In this document: in pieces, positions 1 to 9,145 of the stretch
Position numbering within the stretch: position 1 is the stretch's first letter
Layout of the letters: every line of letters starts with the position of its first letter
Position numbers and translations under genes: made by a program
Notes under the pieces: model-generated
What the model saw: the letters and a program-made list of their open reading frames with translations, nothing else
What the model was told of the DNA's origin: nothing
Databases searched by the model: none
Assembly (NCBI GenBank): GCA_002692055.1
Contig: NZJW01000013.1
Coordinates: 15,483-72,211 of the forward strand
Direction of reading: 5' to 3'
Source of the DNA: Candidatus Pelagibacter sp.
Lineage (GTDB): Bacteria > Pseudomonadota > Alphaproteobacteria > Pelagibacterales > Pelagibacteraceae
Length of the DNA stretch: 56,729 nt

Positions 1-2
1 CT

Positions 3-62
3 GATGGTGCTGATAAGGCTTCAAATGATAAAGAGAAGAAAGAGAGTGCCGACAAGAAATAA
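3..62 (+). CDS. C-terminal tail of an upstream gene, probably 50S ribosomal protein L25 (partial)
   Basis: The frame is open from the left edge to a TAA at 60-62 and encodes about 19 residues rich in Lys, Glu, Asp and Ala (ending SADKK). The stop overlaps the pth start (TAATG). A charged low-complexity tail directly before pth and ychF fits rplY/ctc, which precedes pth in many alphaproteobacteria. The identity rests on gene order and tail composition only, because the folded domain lies outside the window. Confidence 0.45.
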   Translation, partial: DGADKASNDKEKKESADKK

Positions 63-616
63 TGTTCTTGCTCGCGGGTCTAGGTAATCCAGACCAAAAA
101 TACCAAAAAAATAGGCATAATACTGGATACATTATTTTAGATTTTTTTGACTCAAATATTGTTTACAAAAAAAAGTTTAAAAGTTTATTTGCTGAGAAAA
201 ATATCTGTGACAAAAAATTTTTCTTTTTGAAACCATTAACATTTATGAACTTATCTGGTGTTGGAATCGCTGAAATAAAAAAATTTTTTAAAATTGATAA
301 TAACAATATTTTTGTTTGCCATGATGATCTTGATTTAGAAACTGGAAAAATCAAAGTGAAAAATGGTGGTTCGAATGGTGGGCATAACGGTTTAGAGTCA
401 ATTTCTGAAAATATTGGAAATGACTATAACAGAATAAGGATTGGTATTGGTCATCCGGGAAATAGAGAGTTGGTTGAAAAATATGTCTTAACTGATTTTA
501 AGGATAATGAGTTAAAGATTGTAAATAAGTCATTTCTTTTAATTAAAAAAAATATGGAACTTTTAATAAATAAAAAATTTGATGAATTTAATAGTAAAGT
601 GAATAATATATTATGA
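62..616 (+). CDS. pth: Peptidyl-tRNA hydrolase
   Basis: Cleaves the ester bond of peptidyl-tRNAs released by stalled ribosomes, recycling tRNA in the cytoplasm. The protein has 184 residues, normal for the family. Visible signatures are the N-terminal GLGNP motif with Asn9, the catalytic His19 in RHNTG, FMNLSG (Asn63), HDDLD with the catalytic Asp88, and GGSNGGHNGL with Asn109, which match the Asn10/His20/Asn68/Asp93/Asn114 set of the E. coli enzyme. The start overlaps the previous stop by one base and its own stop overlaps ychF (ATGA), so translation is probably coupled in an rplY-pth-ychF operon. Confidence 0.97.
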   Translation: MFLLAGLGNPDQKYQKNRHNTGYIILDFFDSNIVYKKKFKSLFAEKNICDKKFFFLKPLTFMNLSGVGIAEIKKFFKIDNNNIFVCHDDLDLETGKIKVKNGGSNGGHNGLESISENIGNDYNRIRIGIGHPGNRELVEKYVLTDFKDNELKIVNKSFLLIKKNMELLINKKFDEFNSKVNNIL

Positions 617-1689
617 GTTTTAAATGTGGGATTGTCGGTTTGCCAAATGTTGGTAAGTCAACTACTTTTAATGCTTTAACAAAATCTAAAAACGCTGAGG
701 CCGCCAACTTCCCTTTTTGCACCATAGAACCAAATATAGGTGTAGTTGCTGTACCAGATATAAGATTAGATAAAATTGCAAAAATTGCAAAATCCGAAAA
801 AATTGTAAACACACTAATCACATTTGTTGATATAGCGGGACTAGTCGAGGGTGCATCAAAAGGTGAAGGATTGGGTAATAAGTTTCTTTCACATATAAGA
901 GAAGTCGACGCAATAGTACATTTGTTAAGATGTTTCGATTCAAACGATATTCAAAATGTTAACAAAACTGTCAATCCAATTAGAGACCTTGAAATAATAG
1001 AAACTGAACTAATGTTGGCAGATATTGATTCTTTAGAGAAAAGATTAGATAAGAAAAAAAAGTTAAAGATTGATAATGATGATTTAGAAAATCTTTTAAT
1101 CATAGCTTATGAAAGTTTGAAAAAGGGTGATTCAATTCATAATTTAAGAAATGATTTTGATGAAAAAATTATTAAAATGTCTAATCTTTTAAGTTTAAAA
1201 CCAAAAATTATAGCCTGTAATACTGACGAAAATAGCGTTGCTGAAGGAAATAGTTATACAAAAGAAATAATTAATAAATACAAAAAAGATGAAGTAGTGC
1301 TTATTTCTGCAGAAATAGAACAACAAATTAATGATTTAGGTGAAAAGGATGCAAAGGAATTTATGAATGAAATTGGACTTAAAGAGACTGGTCTAGATCG
1401 ACTAATTAAATCCAGCTATAAATCATTAGAACTCTGTACTTATTTTACTGCCGGTCCACAAGAGTCAAGGGCGTGGACTGTAAAAGAAAATAGTAAAGCA
1501 CCTAATGCTGCTGGTGTGATTCATACGGATTTTCAAAAAGGTTTTATTAAAGCTGAGGTCGTTTCTTATGAAGATTATATTAAATTTAATGGAGAGAATG
1601 GTTCTAGAGACAATGGCAAACTTAGAATTGAAGGAAAAGATTACATTGTAAAAGATGGTGACATTTTACATTTTCGTTTCAACACGTGA
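613..1689 (+). CDS. ychF: Redox-regulated ATPase YchF (Obg-like)
   Basis: Obg-family P-loop NTPase that prefers ATP and binds ribosomes; linked to translation and stress responses. The 358-residue length is typical. The Walker A motif GLPNVGKST lies at residues 9-17, FVDIAGLVEGASKGEGLGN gives switch II, and the C-terminal TGS-type domain holds the family segment FTAGPQESRAW and the HTDFQKGFIKAEV block. It overlaps pth by 4 bp. Its 3' end overlaps the convergent cytochrome c1 gene by 24 bp, so the two mRNAs are antisense to each other there. Confidence 0.97.
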   Translation: MSFKCGIVGLPNVGKSTTFNALTKSKNAEAANFPFCTIEPNIGVVAVPDIRLDKIAKIAKSEKIVNTLITFVDIAGLVEGASKGEGLGNKFLSHIREVDAIVHLLRCFDSNDIQNVNKTVNPIRDLEIIETELMLADIDSLEKRLDKKKKLKIDNDDLENLLIIAYESLKKGDSIHNLRNDFDEKIIKMSNLLSLKPKIIACNTDENSVAEGNSYTKEIINKYKKDEVVLISAEIEQQINDLGEKDAKEFMNEIGLKETGLDRLIKSSYKSLELCTYFTAGPQESRAWTVKENSKAPNAAGVIHTDFQKGFIKAEVVSYEDYIKFNGENGSRDNGKLRIEGKDYIVKDGDILHFRFNT

Positions 1690-2442
1690 CCAAATTTTTT
1701 TCATTGATAAAAAAACTAATAAACTAAATATTAGTAAATATATTATTGTTTTAAAACCAATTCTTTTTCTCTTTTCTAGATGTGGTTCCGCTGTCCAGGT
1801 CAGAAAAGCTGTAACATCCTTTGACATTTGTGAAACGGTTGCTTTAGTACCATCGGTATACTCTACACTACCCTCATTTAGTGGCTTTGACATTCTGATT
1901 TTTTTACCGGCCATGAATTTATTGTAATATACCCCGTCCTCAATTTTTATTTCACGAGGCGGGTTTTCATCATACCCCATTAAAATTGAATATATGTAAT
2001 TTGAACCTCCTGCTCTTGCTTTAACTAAAACAGACATATCTGGAGGATAAGCACCTCCATTTACTGCACGTGCAGCTTTTTTGTTAGGGTATGGACTTTT
2101 AAATTTGTCTCTAGGTAAACCTGCTCTTTCAAACATTTCACCTTGTTCATTAGGACCATCTTTGATTTGATAGCTTGCGGCAATTGCCTTTACCTCTTTT
2201 TCGGAAAATTCAGGTCCACCTTTTTCTCCTAAATTTCTGTAACTCAGATACTTCATTGAATGACATGAAGCACAAACTTCCTTATAAACCTGAAATCCCC
2301 TTTGAAGTTGTGCGCGATCAAATTTACCGAAAAATCCGTTAAATGACCAATCAACCTTGATGGGCTTTGCTGCGTCCCCTGCTGCATGGACTTTGGTACA
2401 AAAAAATATTGTAAGCAAAACAATGAGTAAGGTTTGCCTCAT
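1666..2442 (-). CDS. petC: Cytochrome c1 of the bc1 complex
   Basis: Heme c subunit of ubiquinol:cytochrome c reductase, passing electrons from the Rieske protein to soluble cytochrome c in the periplasm. Residues 1-20 look like a Sec signal peptide ending in HAA. The heme motif CASCH lies at residues 57-61, and YPPDMS contains the likely axial Met. One C-terminal membrane helix ([18 protein letters not shown]) anchors it. The 258-residue length is normal. It starts inside the petB stop (ATGA overlap) and is the last gene of petA-petB-petC. The 3' end runs antisense to ychF. Confidence 0.97.
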   Translation of the reverse strand: MRQTLLIVLLTIFFCTKVHAAGDAAKPIKVDWSFNGFFGKFDRAQLQRGFQVYKEVCASCHSMKYLSYRNLGEKGGPEFSEKEVKAIAASYQIKDGPNEQGEMFERAGLPRDKFKSPYPNKKAARAVNGGAYPPDMSVLVKARAGGSNYIYSILMGYDENPPREIKIEDGVYYNKFMAGKKIRMSKPLNEGSVEYTDGTKATVSQMSKDVTAFLTWTAEPHLEKRKRIGFKTIIYLLIFSLLVFLSMKKIWSRVETKM

Positions 2443-3710
2443 TTATTATTTATCAAATTATCTTTTTTTGCTGCTGCAAAGTTTCCAGAACCTGATGAAA
2501 TTATTGGATCTGCAATACTTAATGGGACTGGATTAGTTTTTTCTACATAACCAAGCATAGGCATTACTAGAATGAAGTGTGCAAAATAATATACTGTAGC
2601 TATTCTGCTAATTAACAAATAAATACCTTCGGCAGGCATTGCCCCCATATAACCCAATACAAGAACATCTAGAACCAGTAACCAAAAAAATTGTTTATAA
2701 ATTGGTCTAAAAACTGCAGACCTGACTTTCGATGTATCGAGCCATGGTAATGCAAGTAAAATAAAGATTGCACCAAACATTAATACAACTCCACCAAGTT
2801 TGTCTGGTACTGATCTTAATATAGCATAGAAAGGAAGGAGATACCATTCCGGGACAATATGAGCGGGGGTTACTAATGGGTCTGCTTGAATATAATTATC
2901 AGAATGACCTAAAACGTTAGGCGCGTAAAAAACAAATCCAGCAAAGACTATCATAAATATCACAAGAGCAAATAAATCTTTAATTACAATGTAAGGATGA
3001 AACGGTACTGTATCTGTCCCGTCTTTTTTGAGATCTATTCCAACTGGATTATTATTTCCGGGAACATGCAGAGCCCAAATATGCAGAACCACTAAACCTA
3101 AAATTAAAAATGGTATTAAATAATGTAAACTAAAAAATCTAGTTAATGTAGGGTTGTCAACAGAGTAGCCACCCCAGAGCCACTGAGTAACACTTTCTCC
3201 AATAAGAGGAATAGCACTAAATAAATTTGTAATAACTGTGGCTCCCCAAAAACTCATTTGTCCCCAAGGCAGTACATAACCCATAAATGCTGCTGCCATC
3301 ATCAAGATATATATCAAAATACCTAAAATCCAGATCACCTCTCGCGGTGATTTGTATGAACCATAGAATAACGCTCTAAAGATATGAATGTATACAGCTA
3401 GAAAAAACATAGATGCTCCATTCGCGTGAATATATCTTATTAACCAGCCATAGTTTACATCTCTCATAATATGTTCAACGCTTGAAAAAGCCAAATTGGC
3501 ATGGGCAGTATAATGCATTGCTAAAACAATACCTGTGATAATTTGAGTCACTAAACAGAAAGTTAAAATACCGCCAAATGTCCACCAGTAATTTAGATTT
3601 TTTGGTGTTGGATACTGCATTAAATGGCCGTTAAATAATGTTAGAAGAGGTAGCCTTTCATCAAACCATTTTCCAAAAGCTGATGTAGGTTTATAATTTG
3701 TTTCACTCAT
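2439..3710 (-). CDS. petB: Cytochrome b of the bc1 complex
   Basis: Membrane core of complex III, carrying hemes bL and bH and the two quinone sites. Eight hydrophobic segments can be seen. The heme-ligand histidines lie in the [18 protein letters not shown] and [20 protein letters not shown] helices. [20 protein letters not shown] (Qo cd1 region) and the Qo-site PEWY tetrapeptide are intact. The 423-residue length is usual for proteobacterial cytochrome b. It follows petA by 6 bp and overlaps petC by 4 bp. Confidence 0.98.
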   Translation of the reverse strand: MSETNYKPTSAFGKWFDERLPLLTLFNGHLMQYPTPKNLNYWWTFGGILTFCLVTQIITGIVLAMHYTAHANLAFSSVEHIMRDVNYGWLIRYIHANGASMFFLAVYIHIFRALFYGSYKSPREVIWILGILIYILMMAAAFMGYVLPWGQMSFWGATVITNLFSAIPLIGESVTQWLWGGYSVDNPTLTRFFSLHYLIPFLILGLVVLHIWALHVPGNNNPVGIDLKKDGTDTVPFHPYIVIKDLFALVIFMIVFAGFVFYAPNVLGHSDNYIQADPLVTPAHIVPEWYLLPFYAILRSVPDKLGGVVLMFGAIFILLALPWLDTSKVRSAVFRPIYKQFFWLLVLDVLVLGYMGAMPAEGIYLLISRIATVYYFAHFILVMPMLGYVEKTNPVPLSIADPIISSGSGNFAAAKKDNLINNK

Positions 3711-3716
3711 AATTTT

Positions 3717-4247
3717 TTATCCTATTACTAGTTTTGAATCTGATACAAATTCATAGTTTGGAACTTCCATGTTAATTGGTGCAGGTCCTTTCCTAATTCT
3801 GCCTGAAATATCATAGTGAGAGCCATGACAAGGACAAAACCATCCTCCGTATTCTCCTTGTTGTTTTAATGGAACGCATCCTAGATGTGTACAAACACCT
3901 ACCATAACTAACCATTCTTCTTTACCTTTTTTAACTCTATCTTGATCTTTCTGTGGATCCTTTAAATCTTTCAAATTTACTTGCCTAGCTTTTGCAACTT
4001 CTTCATTTGTCCTTCTTCTAATAAAGATTGGTTTACCCCTCCACATTACCGTAACTTCTTTACCCTTCTGAATTTTGCCAATATCCACTTCAACCTTTGC
4101 TAGTGCTTTAACTGAAGCGTCTGGGTTCATCTGAGTTATCAATGGAAGAACTACGCAACCTGCACCTACAGCGCCAACAGCGGTTGTGGCAATGTGAATA
4201 AACTCTCTTCTAGTTGATTTATCTTTGTTATTTATATTGTCACTCAT
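3717..4247 (-). CDS. petA: Rieske iron-sulfur protein of the bc1 complex
   Basis: 2Fe-2S subunit taking an electron from quinol at the Qo site and delivering it to cytochrome c1. The N terminus has a Tat-like RREF sequence followed by a hydrophobic anchor (residues 18-38). Cluster motifs are CTHLGC at 119-124 (Cys119, His121) and CPCHGSH at 138-144 (Cys138, His141); the disulfide pair Cys124/Cys140 is also present. Length is 176 residues, as usual. It is the first gene of the operon, divergent from trmL across an 82-bp spacer with an AT-rich palindrome. Confidence 0.97.
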   Translation of the reverse strand: MSDNINNKDKSTRREFIHIATTAVGAVGAGCVVLPLITQMNPDASVKALAKVEVDIGKIQKGKEVTVMWRGKPIFIRRRTNEEVAKARQVNLKDLKDPQKDQDRVKKGKEEWLVMVGVCTHLGCVPLKQQGEYGGWFCPCHGSHYDISGRIRKGPAPINMEVPNYEFVSDSKLVIG

Positions 4248-4329
4248 TTTTTTATTTTAAGATATAATAATATATATTATTAAAACTAGGTCTTTTTCTA
4301 ATACAACAATGACGCACATAGGGTAAAAA
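4248..4329. promoter_or_regulatory. Divergent petA/trmL spacer with perfect 18-bp palindrome
   Basis: This is one of the few spacers long enough for two promoters. It holds the perfect palindrome TAATAATATATATTATTA at 4265-4282 and, overlapping it, TATAAT at 4263-4268, a plausible -10 for trmL. No strong -35 is visible for either direction. The palindrome could be an operator or simply a symmetric A+T-rich promoter core. Function is inferred from position. Confidence 0.4.
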
Positions 4330-4782
4330 ATGTTTAATATAGCATTATATCAACCAGATATTCCTCAAAATACCGCAGCGATTATAAGAACTTGTTCATG
4401 CTTTAGCCTTAAATTGGAAATTATAAAACCTACTGGTTTTGTACTAAATAACCGAAAATTAGAAAGGGTATATCTAGATTATCTAGAAAATTGCGAAATT
4501 GTATATTATGAAAATTTCGAAGAATTTCTCGAAGTTAAAGAACTTGGAGATATTGTTTTATTTACTACAAAATCTAAAAATCAATATTTTAAATATAAAT
4601 TCAAAAGAAATGTAACACTTTTATTCGGCAGTGAAAGCAAAGGAGTTCATGAAAAAGTTCACAACAAAATTTTTAATAAATTAAATATACCAATTAGTAA
4701 AAAGGCTAGATCTTTGAATTTAGCTTCATCTGTAGCAATAGCTGCCTCGGAAGCATTAAGACAAATCTATATAAATGATTAA
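4330..4782 (+). CDS. trmL: tRNA (cytidine(34)-2'-O)-methyltransferase
   Basis: SPOUT-class methyltransferase that 2'-O-methylates wobble position 34 of tRNA-Leu isoacceptors. At 150 residues it is the minimal TrmL form without an RNA-binding extension. The family start [19 protein letters not shown], the SAM-binding knot loops LFGSESKG and [16 protein letters not shown] are all present. It is transcribed away from petA and sits 41 bp before the chosen greA start. TrmL is preferred over other SPOUT enzymes because of the length and the PDIPQN segment. Confidence 0.92.
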   Translation: MFNIALYQPDIPQNTAAIIRTCSCFSLKLEIIKPTGFVLNNRKLERVYLDYLENCEIVYYENFEEFLEVKELGDIVLFTTKSKNQYFKYKFKRNVTLLFGSESKGVHEKVHNKIFNKLNIPISKKARSLNLASSVAIAASEALRQIYIND

Positions 4783-4823
4783 TTATATCTTTTTTGAGCC
4801 AAAACAAAATGATACTGTGTGTT

Positions 4824-5300
4824 ATGGATAAACAACCTATTACAATTAATGGATTAAACAAAATTAAAATAGAACTTAATAATAGAAAAAATAATATTCG
4901 TCCAAAAATTGTCCAGGCTATTGCAGAAGCAAGATCGCATGGTGATTTAAAAGAAAATGCGGAGTACCATGCTGCTAAGGAAGAGCAAGGTCTAAATGAA
5001 AAAAGAATTCAAGAGATTGAAACAACCATTGCTATCGCAAATGTAATAGATATCAGAAAATTAGAAAAAAAGGATAAAGTAATATTTGGTGCAACTATAG
5101 TTGTTAAAGACTTGGAAACAAATAAAACAAGTAAATACAAAATTGTTGGAAAAGATGAAGCTGACGTTAAAATTGGATTAATTTACTTCCAATCCCCAAT
5201 GGGAAAAGGATTTATAGGAAGAGATAAAGGAGAATTTGTTGAAATCAAAACTCCATCAGGAGGAAAAAGTTTCGAAATTATAGAAGTTATGTATGTCTAA
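4824..5300 (+). CDS. greA: Transcription elongation factor GreA
   Basis: Rescues backtracked RNA polymerase by stimulating transcript cleavage through the secondary channel. The N-terminal coiled coil contains the hallmark [20 protein letters not shown], with the acidic tip residues Asp and Glu. The C-terminal FKBP-like domain ends in [15 protein letters not shown] chose ATG 4824, giving the standard 158 residues; the frame also extends to a TTG at 4794, but those ten residues have no family counterpart. It ends directly against the convergent cca gene, with no space for a separate terminator. Confidence 0.95.
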   Translation: MDKQPITINGLNKIKIELNNRKNNIRPKIVQAIAEARSHGDLKENAEYHAAKEEQGLNEKRIQEIETTIAIANVIDIRKLEKKDKVIFGATIVVKDLETNKTSKYKIVGKDEADVKIGLIYFQSPMGKGFIGRDKGEFVEIKTPSGGKSFEIIEVMYV

Positions 5301-6527
5301 CTATTTAAATAGTTGTACAGCATCATCAACGTCTTTATCACTTATTTGATAGTTGTTAGCTAACCATCTTTGTTTGATAAAATTTAACGCATATCCTATA
5401 TTTTTATCCTCTTTAAAACCTCGTTTTTTTAAAATATCAATATCAAACTCAAATTTTGGTGAAGTAGTTTTTTTTATAATGTTTAAATTTTTTTCATATA
5501 ATAAATAATCATACTTATCATTTATCAAATATTGAAAATGAATAAAGTCAGTTACAGATGGAACACCGTATTTCAATACTACTTTTTTTAAAGTATCTAT
5601 TTTTTCAATTTTATCTGTTGTTTTAAAAGTAAATTGCATTTGTAAATTGCTTAATCTATTTTTAACATCATTTGATAATTGAAAATCTTTTACAAATCTC
5701 TCAAAATTTTTGGTTTGATCAATCAATAAAAGAGAGAGTAAAATAACCCAGTCAATATCATTACTCAAAACTTTTTTGTTTCTGTAAAATTCTAATCTAG
5801 TTAGATATTTAATACCTTTGTAAATTGATAGGTAAAAATCTTTCACAAAACTGTTTTGAAAAAGCTTGTATGCTTTCCCAGTCAAAAGTATCTTTTTAAA
5901 CTCATCAATAAGTTTAAACTTAGATAAATTTCCAATTTTATCCTGATTTTTATTTATACAACTTATTATATATTCATCATAATTAACTTTTGAAAACTGA
6001 ATAAAAAATCTAAAATATCTTAGCGCTCTTAAATGATCCTGCTGAATTCTTTTTATAGGATCTCCAATAAATTTTATAATTCCATTTTTTAAATCCTCAA
6101 TGCCCTTAAAAGGATCATAAACACGTCCATTAAGATCGCAATATATAGAATTAATTGTAAAATCTCTCCTTAAGGCGTCTTGCCTCCAATCTTGGGTAAA
6201 TATTACACTGGAGTGTCTCCCATCTTCATCGAAATCTTTACGCAGTGTGTTCACCTCATAAAATTGATTATTAATCTCTATTTTTATTGATCCATAATTT
6301 TTAAAATTATCATTATAACTAATATTTGATGCATTTAATTTTTTTTTTACTTTTTCAGGATTTAAAGAAGTTGCAAAATCTATATCAGAAACTTCTTTAT
6401 TTATGAGTAAGTCCCTAACACAACCGCCAACAAATAAACAGACTGCATCTTCCTCATCTTTATTTAATATATGAAAAATTTTTTTTGCACCTAAGTTTTC
6501 ATTTAACTTTTCAAGATTTGAAATCAT
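5301..6527 (-). CDS. cca: CCA tRNA nucleotidyltransferase / poly(A) polymerase family
   Basis: Class II nucleotidyltransferase that adds or repairs the 3' CCA of tRNAs. The head domain has VGGCVRD and the catalytic DIDFAT (two Asp). The downstream RRDFTINSIYCD and DPFKGIEDLKNGIIKFIGDP blocks, followed by DHLRALRYFRF, are typical of the family. The 408-residue length matches alphaproteobacterial members. The role as CCA enzyme is favoured over a poly(A) polymerase by the lineage, but sequence alone does not settle it. It sits just downstream of tRNA-Gln on the same strand. Confidence 0.93.
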   Translation of the reverse strand: MISNLEKLNENLGAKKIFHILNKDEEDAVCLFVGGCVRDLLINKEVSDIDFATSLNPEKVKKKLNASNISYNDNFKNYGSIKIEINNQFYEVNTLRKDFDEDGRHSSVIFTQDWRQDALRRDFTINSIYCDLNGRVYDPFKGIEDLKNGIIKFIGDPIKRIQQDHLRALRYFRFFIQFSKVNYDEYIISCINKNQDKIGNLSKFKLIDEFKKILLTGKAYKLFQNSFVKDFYLSIYKGIKYLTRLEFYRNKKVLSNDIDWVILLSLLLIDQTKNFERFVKDFQLSNDVKNRLSNLQMQFTFKTTDKIEKIDTLKKVVLKYGVPSVTDFIHFQYLINDKYDYLLYEKNLNIIKKTTSPKFEFDIDILKKRGFKEDKNIGYALNFIKQRWLANNYQISDKDVDDAVQLFK

Positions 6528-6534
6528 TTTATGC

Positions 6535-6609
6535 TGGCTGGGGCACTAGGATTCGAACCTAGGAATGGCGGTACCAAAAACCGCTGCCTTACCACTTGGC
6601 TATGCCCCA
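6535..6609 (-). tRNA. tRNA-Gln(UUG)
   Basis: The reverse strand folds as a complete cloverleaf: acceptor TGGGGCA pairing with TGCCCCA, a D arm around GCCAAGTGGTAAGGC, anticodon stem GCGGT/ACCGC enclosing loop TTTTGGT, and T arm CTAGG-TTCGAAT-CCTAG. The anticodon TTG is at 6575-6577 on the plus-strand numbering. The discriminator is G, and the 3' CCA is encoded (6535-6537). It lies 7 bp upstream of cca and 12 bp downstream of ispE, both on the minus strand, so it may be co-transcribed. Confidence 0.97.
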
Positions 6610-6621
6610 AATTTGCCTCAT

Positions 6622-7470
6622 CTAAATTGTTTTTACTAATGTGGTCCAAAAACTATTTCGCTTTTTAATCATTTTTTGAGCATTTAAAAGTGATTTTTTT
6701 TTGTTAAAAATTAAGAAAAAAACTGAACCACTTCCAGTCATAGAATAAAAATTACAATTATCAATTTTTTCAATTAAATTAGTAAAAGACTTAAGTCTAG
6801 ATGTAGTTTTGTGGGCAGATTTTAAAAGGTCATTGCCATAAAATTTGCATATTTTTAGTAATTTCTCTTTGTTATTTAAGATTAATTTTTTTTTATTAAG
6901 TTTTTTTAAAGGTTTTTTAAATCGAAAAAAAACATCTTTAGTCGATATTTTATAATTTGGGTAAATTAATAACATTTGTAAATTTAACTTACTTTGATAC
7001 TCAATAAAATTTTCTCCAGTTGATTGAATTAATTTAACCTTTCGATTTAAAAATAACGGACAATCTTTACCAATTTTTGCTAATAATTCTTTGCTTTTTT
7101 TATCTGAAATCTTTATCTTAAATTTTTTTTTTAGATAATTAAATACAGTTGTTGCATTCGAAGACGCACCTCCTAATCCTGATCCAACTGGAATATTCTT
7201 TCTAACAAAAATGTCAAAATATTTATTTTTTAAAATTGGAAATTTATTTTTAGTCAAGTATAGTAAATTAGTTATAGTATTTTTTTTATTTTTTATTTTA
7301 AATGCACCTGAAAAATAAACATTGTCTTTATTATTTTTATTTTCTTTAATCGAAATTTCATCAAATAAATTTATTTGAGTTATTAAACTGTAGAGTTGAT
7401 GATATTTTTTATTTTTTCCAATAACTTTTAAAAATAAATTAATTTTAGCATAAGATTTAATTTTACTCAC
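6622..7470 (-). CDS. ispE: 4-diphosphocytidyl-2-C-methyl-D-erythritol kinase
   Basis: GHMP-family kinase of the MEP pathway, phosphorylating CDP-ME on the way to isopentenyl diphosphate. The N terminus SYAKINLFLKV with its substrate-binding Lys, and the ATP-binding glycine loop PVGSGLGGASSNA, are diagnostic. SMTGSGSVFF gives GHMP motif 3. Length 282 is standard. Its start overlaps the stop of the upstream TPR gene by 8 bp, so they form one transcription unit running towards the tRNA. Confidence 0.95.
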   Translation of the reverse strand: MSKIKSYAKINLFLKVIGKNKKYHQLYSLITQINLFDEISIKENKNNKDNVYFSGAFKIKNKKNTITNLLYLTKNKFPILKNKYFDIFVRKNIPVGSGLGGASSNATTVFNYLKKKFKIKISDKKSKELLAKIGKDCPLFLNRKVKLIQSTGENFIEYQSKLNLQMLLIYPNYKISTKDVFFRFKKPLKKLNKKKLILNNKEKLLKICKFYGNDLLKSAHKTTSRLKSFTNLIEKIDNCNFYSMTGSGSVFFLIFNKKKSLLNAQKMIKKRNSFWTTLVKTI

Positions 7471-9139
7471 TTAATAAACCATTAATAATTTTTTCTTTGA
7501 TTTTTTTTTTCCTTTCCAATCCAATATTTTCAAGGTTAAGTGCATTTTTCCATACATATCTCGCTTGTAAGAATTTCTTTTGTTTCCATAACACGTCTCC
7601 ATAATGATCGTATACTTCACTTTCATATGCCGTTTTTTCGTAAGCTATTTTCAACAGCTTTTCTGCTTTATCATAATCATTTTTGAGAAAGTATGCCCAA
7701 CCTAAAGAATCAATAATATAACCTTTTTCCCATTTGCTTAATGAAACTGCCTTTTCAAGCATTTTTGTAGCTTGATCAATATTTTCTCTTCGCTCAAGCC
7801 AACTATAGGCTAAATAATTAATAACTGTATATTTTTTTGACGAGAGGGAAATTGATTTTTTTAAATTTATTTCGGAGTTTTTCCATTGCTTTAGTCTTTC
7901 ATAACAAATACCTTTGAAATAATAAAGTGACCAGTCATTATTAATATTTAGTTTTTCTACTTTATCATAATAATTTAACGCAGATTTATAATCTTTTTTT
8001 AATCGGTAATAATTTGCCATATCCATATATTTTTCATTAATAAATAAATCGTCCGGTTTTAATGATTTTTCTAAATCAGAAATAATTTGATTTCTTGAAT
8101 GTCTAAATAAATTATAATTAATATACCACCTATATTCGTCTCCGATATTTTTTAAGTTATTCAAAAGTAAATAATTAAATCTATGATCATTATTATTAAC
8201 TAGTTTATTCTCGAATTTAATTAAATTATTTGATAAAAAATTTTCATTTAATTCTAACGAAATTGATAATAAAAAATCAGAAAACAAAAGGTCTTCTCTT
8301 TGTTGATAAAGGTTTGAGAAAAGATAAAAAATTTCTGCTAAATTATGATTAAATATTTTAGGGTCAAAAAAATTTGAAATATTATAATTTTTATTTTTAA
8401 AATTTTTATAAGTCTGTTTTAATAAAATATTATGATTATTTTGGTCTAATGCTAATTTTAAAATTTTTAATGACTGATTTGTCTGTCCTTCTCTAGAATA
8501 ATTCCATGCAGATAAAATCTTGTATCTAACAAAATTATCCGAAAATAAAATTTTTTCATTAAGTGAAACATATAAATCTGTTTTAGAGGTATATTTAGAA
8601 GCCAAAAATTGATTAATTAAAGTAATACCTGAGTTATCTGAACGAAAATTTTTTATTAGTTCTTTTTGAAATTTTTTATTTTTTTCAATCTCTATCCAAA
8701 AAATCAAGGTGTTTATGAGCTCATTAAATAGCATATCACTACTTTTGATTCTTTTTAGTTGCACTAAAGCTTTTTGATGCTGTCCATTTTTTAAGAGATG
8801 AACAGATTTTACAAAATCAAATATAAATATTTGTGAGTATTGCTCTTCAATTTTTAATACATTTCTTACTGCTTTATCAAAATTTCCATTGATAATTAGA
8901 GAAGTGATATGCTTAATATCGTAGTTAATGTGCTTTCCTTGCAATTTTAAATTTTTTTCTAAATTATTCGCTACTGAGTTGTGTTTATTTTGGTTATATA
9001 AAATAGACCCATATAAATAATTTTTTATATAGTTTGCTGAATAAATTTGTTTATTATTTTTTTTTATTATCGCGTGTAAATTAGTAGTGGATAATAAAAT
9101 AAAAATAATTCCAATATAAAATTTTTTTTTTAAACTCAT
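7463..9139 (-). CDS. Secreted or periplasmic tetratricopeptide-repeat protein
   Basis: I do not assign a specific function. From ATG 9139 the protein has 558 residues with a signal peptide (MSLKKKFYIGIIFILLSTT, cleavage near LHA). A start 42 bp upstream would place 14 residues before the signal peptide and run into the divergent gene, so it is not used. The C-terminal third holds tandem TPRs with SALNYYDKVEKL, NSEINLKKSISLS, QATKMLEKAVSLS, KAEKLLKIAYEK and QARYVWKNALNL. A TPR protein beside ispE is a common alphaproteobacterial arrangement. A scaffolding role in the envelope is inference. Only 6 bp separate it from the divergent UDG gene. Confidence 0.8.
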   Translation of the reverse strand: MSLKKKFYIGIIFILLSTTNLHAIIKKNNKQIYSANYIKNYLYGSILYNQNKHNSVANNLEKNLKLQGKHINYDIKHITSLIINGNFDKAVRNVLKIEEQYSQIFIFDFVKSVHLLKNGQHQKALVQLKRIKSSDMLFNELINTLIFWIEIEKNKKFQKELIKNFRSDNSGITLINQFLASKYTSKTDLYVSLNEKILFSDNFVRYKILSAWNYSREGQTNQSLKILKLALDQNNHNILLKQTYKNFKNKNYNISNFFDPKIFNHNLAEIFYLFSNLYQQREDLLFSDFLLSISLELNENFLSNNLIKFENKLVNNNDHRFNYLLLNNLKNIGDEYRWYINYNLFRHSRNQIISDLEKSLKPDDLFINEKYMDMANYYRLKKDYKSALNYYDKVEKLNINNDWSLYYFKGICYERLKQWKNSEINLKKSISLSSKKYTVINYLAYSWLERRENIDQATKMLEKAVSLSKWEKGYIIDSLGWAYFLKNDYDKAEKLLKIAYEKTAYESEVYDHYGDVLWKQKKFLQARYVWKNALNLENIGLERKKKIKEKIINGLLSE

Positions 9140-9145
9140 TATTAA

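Noticed and set aside
1655-1927. A 90-residue plus-strand ORF opposite petC
   Set aside because: It lies antisense to the conserved C-terminal part of cytochrome c1, resembles no family, and is explained by codon bias in the real gene.
4794-4826. TTG at 4794 as the greA start
   Set aside because: The ten extra residues have no counterpart in GreA; ATG 4824 gives the exact standard length.
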